Program-made: the position numbers and the translations under genes
Source: an uncultured Lachnospiraceae bacterium
Lineage (GTDB): Bacteria; Bacillota; Clostridia; Lachnospirales; Lachnospiraceae
Length of the DNA stretch: 9,625 nucleotides
Direction of reading: 5' to 3'
NCBI GenBank assembly: GCA_945787485.1
Contig: CALZHV010000074.1
Span: forward strand, 1-9,625
Notes under the pieces: model-generated
Databases searched by the model: none
What the model saw: only the letters and a program-made list of their open reading frames with translations
Told to the model about the DNA's origin: nothing
Shown: one piece after another, positions 5,710 through 9,625 of the stretch
How the letters are laid out: each line of letters opens with the position of its first letter
Numbering within the stretch: the stretch's first letter is position 1

Positions 5710-8289
5710 ATGGATGCTGAAAAATTTACAAGAAAATCATTGGAAGTAATTGAAAATTGCGAGAAACTCGCTTACGAATACAACAATCAGGAGATTGACC
5801 AGGAGCATTTGTTATATAGTCTGATAACTGTGGAAGACAGCCTGATTGCCAAGCTGTTAGAAAACATGAATATTGATATTGAAGGATTTTCAAAGGAATG
5901 TGAAAAGCTTGTGGCATACAGACCAAAGGTGTCAGGCGGTAAGCTGTTTACAAGTCAGGATTTTTCTAAAGCTCTTATTCAGGCAGAAAAAGAAGCTAAG
6001 ATGATGAAGGATGATTATGTTTCGGTTGAACATCTTTTCCTCGGAATATTGGAGAAGATGAATAAGGCTGTAAAAGGCCTCATAATGGGATATGGGATAA
6101 ACAGAAATAAATTCCTTACAGTGTTAGCGGATGTTAGAGGTAACAAAAGAGTAGAAAGTGATAACCCTGAAGCTACTTATGATACATTAAATAAATATGG
6201 CTACAATCTTGTCGAGAGAGCCAGAGACCAGAAGCTTGATCCGGTCATAGGCAGAGATAACGAGATTAGAAATATAATCAGAATATTGTCACGTAAAACT
6301 AAAAATAACCCCGTGCTTATCGGAGAACCGGGTGTAGGTAAAACAGCGGCTATCGAAGGTCTTGCACAAAGAATAGTAAGAGGGGATGTCCCGGCTTCAC
6401 TTAAGGATAAGGAAATATTCGCTCTTGATATGGGTGCGATGCTTGCGGGTGCTAAATATCGTGGTGAATTTGAAGAAAGATTGAAATCTGTTCTTGATGA
6501 AGTGAAAGAATCTAACGGAAATATTATTCTTTTTATAGATGAGCTTCACACAATTGTAGGTGCCGGCAAAACAGAGGGTTCTATGGATGCAGGCAATATG
6601 CTTAAACCAATGCTTGCAAGAGGCGAGCTTCATTGTATAGGTGCAACTACACTTGATGAATACAGAAAATACATTGAAACAGACCCTGCTCTCGAAAGAA
6701 GATTTCAGCCTGTATTGGTAAATGAGCCTACTGTTGAAGATACTATTTCTATTTTGAGAGGAATAAAAAACAGATACGAGGTATTTCATGGCGTAAAGAT
6801 AACAGATGGTGCAATAGTAAGTGCCGCAACTTTATCAGACAGATATATTTCAGACAGATTTTTGCCTGATAAAGCCATTGACCTTGTAGATGAAGCTTGT
6901 GCCATGATAAAGACTGAGCTTGATTCAATGCCGGCTGAACTTGATGAGATATCAAGAAAAATAATTCAATTAGAGATAGAAGAGGCCGCACTCAAAAACG
7001 AGACTGACCATTTGAGCATGGAAAGACTTGCTAATTTGAAAAACGAGTTAGAAGAGCTTAGAGAAAAATCAATGCAGATGAAGGCTGTTTATGAAAAAGA
7101 AAAAGCCGGAGTTGAAAAAGTAAGACAGTTGAGGGAAGATATAGAGAATACAAAAAATGAAATTCAGATAGCCCAGCGAGAATACAATTTGAACAAGGCG
7201 GCTGAATTGCAATATGGAAAACTTCCGCAATTGCAAAAAGAACTTGAGGAGCAGGAAAATATCGTTGCTCAAAGAGAAAATAATCTTGTTCACGAAGCTG
7301 TAACCGATGAAGAAATAGCTAAGATTATCTCTAAATGGACAGGTATTCCTGTTGCAAAGCTGACGGAAAGTGAAAGAAATAAAACACTTCATTTATCGGA
7401 TGAGCTTCATAAGAGAGTTGTCGGTCAGGATGAGGCAGTTGACCTTGTGAGTGATGCAATAATAAGATCAAAAGCGGGAATAAAGGATCCTACAAAACCT
7501 ATTGGTTCGTTCCTTTTCCTTGGACCTACCGGTGTCGGTAAAACGGAGCTTGCCAAGACACTCGCTCAGGCATTGTTTGATAACGAAGCAAATATGGTTA
7601 GAATTGATATGAGCGAATATATGGAGAAACACAGTGTTTCAAGGCTCATAGGAGCTCCTCCGGGATATGTTGGATATGATGAGGGCGGTCAGTTGACAGA
7701 GGCGGTAAGAAGAAAACCGTATTCGGTCGTTCTTTTTGATGAAATTGAAAAGGCTCATCCTGATGTATTTAATGTTTTACTTCAGGTGCTTGACGATGGT
7801 AGAATTACAGATTCAAAAGGTAAGACAGTTGACTTTAAAAATACTATTTTGATTATGACATCAAATCTCGGTGCAGATTATCTTTTGGATGGAATAGATG
7901 AAAATGGAAATATAAATGATGAGGCGGCTGCGGCAGTAATGTCAACATTAAGACAGTGCTTCAGACCGGAGTTTTTAAATCGTCTTGATGAAACAATTAT
8001 GTTTAAGCCACTCGACAAAAATTCGATTGAGGGAATTATTGATTTGTTGCTAAAGGATTTAAATGACAGAATTTCAGATAAAGAGCTGTCTCTTGAAATT
8101 ACGGAAAAGGCTAAAGAACATATTTGTGAGGCAGGCTATGATCCTCATTATGGAGCAAGACCATTAAAACGATACCTTCAAAAGAATGTTGAAACACTTG
8201 TTGCAAAAGAAATTCTTAGCAACAATGTCAAGCCGGGTGATACAATTGTACTTGATTATACAGACAGACTTGTTTGTTCAGTGAAGTGA
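5710..8289 (+). CDS. clpB: ATP-dependent protein disaggregase ClpB
   Basis: ClpB is the cytoplasmic hexameric AAA+ chaperone that, with DnaK/DnaJ/GrpE, extracts polypeptides from aggregates. Numbered from the ATG at 5710 (859 residues, normal length), it has the Clp N-domain with two repeats (about 1-145), AAA-1 with Walker A GEPGVGKT (205-212), pore loop KYRGEFE (249-255), Walker B ILFIDE (273-278) and the ERRF arginine fingers (329-332), a long coiled-coil M-domain (about 402-527), and AAA-2 with GPTGVGKT (605-612), pore loop GYVGYDEGG (652-660), VVLFDE (673-678) and sensor-2 GARPL (815-819). The full M-domain separates it from ClpC, and I see no IGF/IGL loop for docking ClpP. A GTG nine bases upstream (5701) is in frame but forms part of the GAGGTG ribosome site (5698-5703), so the ATG is the better start. 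It is monocistronic between two terminators. Confidence 0.97.
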   Translation: MDAEKFTRKSLEVIENCEKLAYEYNNQEIDQEHLLYSLITVEDSLIAKLLENMNIDIEGFSKECEKLVAYRPKVSGGKLFTSQDFSKALIQAEKEAKMMKDDYVSVEHLFLGILEKMNKAVKGLIMGYGINRNKFLTVLADVRGNKRVESDNPEATYDTLNKYGYNLVERARDQKLDPVIGRDNEIRNIIRILSRKTKNNPVLIGEPGVGKTAAIEGLAQRIVRGDVPASLKDKEIFALDMGAMLAGAKYRGEFEERLKSVLDEVKESNGNIILFIDELHTIVGAGKTEGSMDAGNMLKPMLARGELHCIGATTLDEYRKYIETDPALERRFQPVLVNEPTVEDTISILRGIKNRYEVFHGVKITDGAIVSAATLSDRYISDRFLPDKAIDLVDEACAMIKTELDSMPAELDEISRKIIQLEIEEAALKNETDHLSMERLANLKNELEELREKSMQMKAVYEKEKAGVEKVRQLREDIENTKNEIQIAQREYNLNKAAELQYGKLPQLQKELEEQENIVAQRENNLVHEAVTDEEIAKIISKWTGIPVAKLTESERNKTLHLSDELHKRVVGQDEAVDLVSDAIIRSKAGIKDPTKPIGSFLFLGPTGVGKTELAKTLAQALFDNEANMVRIDMSEYMEKHSVSRLIGAPPGYVGYDEGGQLTEAVRRKPYSVVLFDEIEKAHPDVFNVLLQVLDDGRITDSKGKTVDFKNTILIMTSNLGADYLLDGIDENGNINDEAAAAVMSTLRQCFRPEFLNRLDETIMFKPLDKNSIEGIIDLLLKDLNDRISDKELSLEITEKAKEHICEAGYDPHYGARPLKRYLQKNVETLVAKEILSNNVKPGDTIVLDYTDRLVCSVK

Positions 8290-8305
8290 TTTAAATAAAT
8301 TGTGT

Positions 8306-8327
8306 AAATATACCTTAAATATACCTT
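8306..8327. repeat. Two tandem copies of an 11-bp unit after clpB
   Basis: AAATATACCTT occurs twice directly in tandem (8306-8316 and 8317-8327), between the clpB stop and the terminator palindrome. No role is evident. It is probably a small slippage duplication. Confidence 0.6.
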
Positions 8328-8330
8328 CAT

Positions 8331-8418
8331 AAAAAAGATGTTAAAATAAAATACCGACCTTTAATTCAAGATTTATAATCTTATATTAAAGGCCGGTATA
8401 ATGTTTAACATCTTTTTT
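8331..8418. terminator. Nested three-tier bidirectional terminator between convergent genes
   Basis: Three stems are stacked co-axially. The outer is a perfect 15 bp (8331-8345 with 8404-8418). The middle is 15 bp with one mismatch (8351-8365 with 8385-8399). The inner is a perfect 6 bp (8368-8373 with 8377-8382) around a 3-nt loop. The outer arms supply a T-run after the stem on either strand (8413-8420 for clpB; 8336-8331 read on the minus strand for the symporter). The middle-stem mismatch is A-C in the clpB-side transcript but a G-U wobble in the symporter-side transcript. It starts 42 bp after the clpB stop and ends 8 bp before the symporter stop. Confidence 0.88.
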
Positions 8419-8425
8419 TTATAAT

Positions 8426-9625
8426 TTATTCGCTTTTAGCTTTTTTTCCTTTTTTTTCTTCATTCAAAATATTTTGGAATTCGAACATATCATTAGCAAT
8501 TTCCTTACTTAAAATAAGAAGACATATCAGGTTAGGGATTGCCATAAGGGCATTTGCTATATCTGACAGGTTCCACACAAGGTCTAATGCCTGTGTACAT
8601 CCGACATAAGCAACTAATGAGAATACAACACGATAAATCATATTGAATTTGTGAGTGCCGAAAATGTACTCCCATGCTTTTTCACCGTGATATTCCCAAC
8701 CGAGAATTGTTGAGAACGCGAATAAAGTAATTCCAATGGAAACTAACCATCCACCCGGTGTTTTTAATATTGTTTTAAATGAAGCAATTGTAAGAGATGA
8801 ACCTTTTACTAATTCATCTGCGTAATATGAAGAATCCGTAAATGTATAAATAACACCTGATTCTTTTTCAAGCCAGCTTCCTAATACAACACCATCTATT
8901 ATTTCCGGTGCACTGTATCCTGAAGCAATCTTATCTGCATCTCCTGTGTAAGGAGTAAATGTTAATATAGAATTATCTTCTGCAGTGAGTGTTACAACAT
9001 CACCGTCAATAGCAAGGTCATACGTTGTAAGAATATCAGAGCCGTCGACTGTGGATTCAAGTGTAACTGTATCTGTTGTGTGGCTATAAGAACCTGTATA
9101 TTTGGTTTCTGTAATACCAAGAACACCTGATGCAGCAATTGCAAGACCTGTTATAGTACAAACAACGATTGTATCCCAGAATGTACCTGTCATGTTTATG
9201 TAACCCTGATGTACAGGATTATCTGTAGTAGCTGCAGCAGCAGTAATCGCTGCAGAACCCATACCGGCTTCGTTTGAGAATACACCACGTGCAACACCAA
9301 ATCTCATGGCATTCATAAGTGAAGCGACAACTGAACCGAGAACACCACCGGATACTGCCTTTATGCTAAATGCACATTTAAAAATAAGTACCAGACCCTC
9401 AGGTAAATTCTGAATATTACCTATAATAACAATGATACCGCAGATTACGTAGAATATTGCCATGATAGGAACTACAAATGATGAAACCTTTGAAATACTC
9501 TTTATACCACCAACTACGATGAGAAGAGTTAATATTGTTATAACAACACCGGTAATCCATGTAGGAACACTGAACGTAGAATTAAGAGCACTTGCAATGG
9601 AATTTCCCTGTGTCATATTGCCTAT
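8426..9625 (-). CDS. Alanine/glycine:cation symporter (AGCS family), C-terminal part with unusual loop insertion
   Basis: AGCS carriers import alanine or glycine with sodium or protons. The reading frame is open to the window edge (9625 encodes Ile-Gly-Asn before the Met at 9616), so the N-terminal part is missing and Met 9616 is internal. Numbered from that Met, 396 residues are visible. Family hallmarks include NMTQGNSIA, the strongly conserved ARGVFSNEAGMGSAAITAAAA (about 109-129), GTFWDTIVVCTITGL (about 144-158) and FAFSTILGWEYHGEKAWEYIFG (about 299-320). Hydrophobic segments lie near 18-38, 45-67, 90-108, 146-167, 288-308, 326-345 and 355-371. The tail is Lys-rich (EEKKGKKAKSE). Residues about 168-271 form a roughly 100-residue polar, acidic insertion where relatives have only a short loop. 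The gene converges on clpB and shares its terminator. Whether alanine or glycine is preferred cannot be told. Confidence 0.93.
   Translation of the reverse strand: MGNMTQGNSIASALNSTFSVPTWITGVVITILTLLIVVGGIKSISKVSSFVVPIMAIFYVICGIIVIIGNIQNLPEGLVLIFKCAFSIKAVSGGVLGSVVASLMNAMRFGVARGVFSNEAGMGSAAITAAAATTDNPVHQGYINMTGTFWDTIVVCTITGLAIAASGVLGITETKYTGSYSHTTDTVTLESTVDGSDILTTYDLAIDGDVVTLTAEDNSILTFTPYTGDADKIASGYSAPEIIDGVVLGSWLEKESGVIYTFTDSSYYADELVKGSSLTIASFKTILKTPGGWLVSIGITLFAFSTILGWEYHGEKAWEYIFGTHKFNMIYRVVFSLVAYVGCTQALDLVWNLSDIANALMAIPNLICLLILSKEIANDMFEFQNILNEEKKGKKAKSE
8804..9115 (-). other. Acidic beta-strand-like domain inserted in the AGCS transporter
   Basis: Residues about 168-271 (from Met 9616) interrupt the transporter between GLAIAASGVLG and SSLTIASFKTI. 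The stretch has about 19 Asp/Glu, four Lys and no Arg, and is rich in Thr, Ser, Tyr and Gly. It holds alternating beta-strand patterns such as YDLAIDGDVVTLTAEDN (199-215) and VLGSWLEKESGVIYTFTD (244-261). These resemble the strand motifs of small lipocalin-like secreted domains common in Clostridia (the GTWE...YTF and YTIDGDTLTLT type), but in reversed order. The acidic composition suggests an extracytoplasmic position. The frame is intact, so this is a genuine in-frame domain and not a frameshift. Confidence 0.7.

Noticed and set aside
6397..6789. 130-codon minus-strand open frame inside clpB
   Set aside because: It lies entirely antisense to the conserved AAA-1 coding sequence. The peptide shows no family signature, as expected of a shadow frame in AT-rich DNA.
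5701..8289. ClpC rather than ClpB
   Set aside because: The middle domain is the full-length ClpB coiled coil of about 125 residues, and no IGF/IGL ClpP-docking loop is seen. ClpC has a much shorter M-domain.
8804..9115. Frameshift or sequencing artefact in the symporter gene
   Set aside because: The frame stays open throughout and canonical AGCS sequence resumes in the same frame on both sides, so the extra stretch is a true in-frame insertion.

Overview
The window is AT-rich DNA with strong Shine-Dalgarno sites, sigma-A-type promoters and factor-independent terminators. Together with the protein families present (CdaA/CdaR c-di-AMP module, class-U-like sirtuin, ClpB, AGCS amino-acid carrier), this suggests a chromosomal segment of a low-GC Clostridia member, most likely Lachnospiraceae. 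The family placement is inference from style and content, not a database result. There is no insertion sequence, phage gene, CRISPR array, tRNA or rRNA.

Layout. The left edge (1-183, minus) is the start of a small DUF4190-like membrane protein. A divergent promoter region of 308 bp follows. From 492 to 5498 five genes run in one direction without an internal terminator. They are a two-TM coiled-coil protein with a 13-residue tandem-repeat tail, a polytopic membrane protein with an Asn-rich 8-residue tandem-repeat tail, the diadenylate cyclase cdaA, its regulator cdaR (four YbbR repeats), and a SIR2-family NAD-dependent protein deacylase. A hairpin-plus-T-tract terminator closes this set at about 5512-5556. 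clpB follows as its own unit (5710-8289) with its own promoter. An elaborate nested palindrome (8331-8418) then separates it from a convergent alanine/glycine:cation symporter gene that runs off the right edge.

How the genes fit together. cdaA makes c-di-AMP at the membrane and cdaR modulates it. In Bacillus-type operons this pair is followed by glmM; here it is not. Instead the pair is preceded by two unrecognised membrane proteins, both ending in low-complexity repeat tails, and followed by a sirtuin. That arrangement suggests, as inference only, a membrane-associated c-di-AMP complex with extra partners. Three of the first four genes start with GTG or TTG, and spacing is tight or overlapping, consistent with translational coupling.

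Most worth a second look: (1) a roughly 100-residue acidic, beta-strand-like insertion in the AGCS transporter, in a loop that is normally short; (2) the two repeat-tailed membrane proteins ahead of cdaA; (3) the clpB promoter, which shows no CIRCE or CtsR operator but has inverted repeats over its -10; (4) the three-tier palindrome between the convergent genes.
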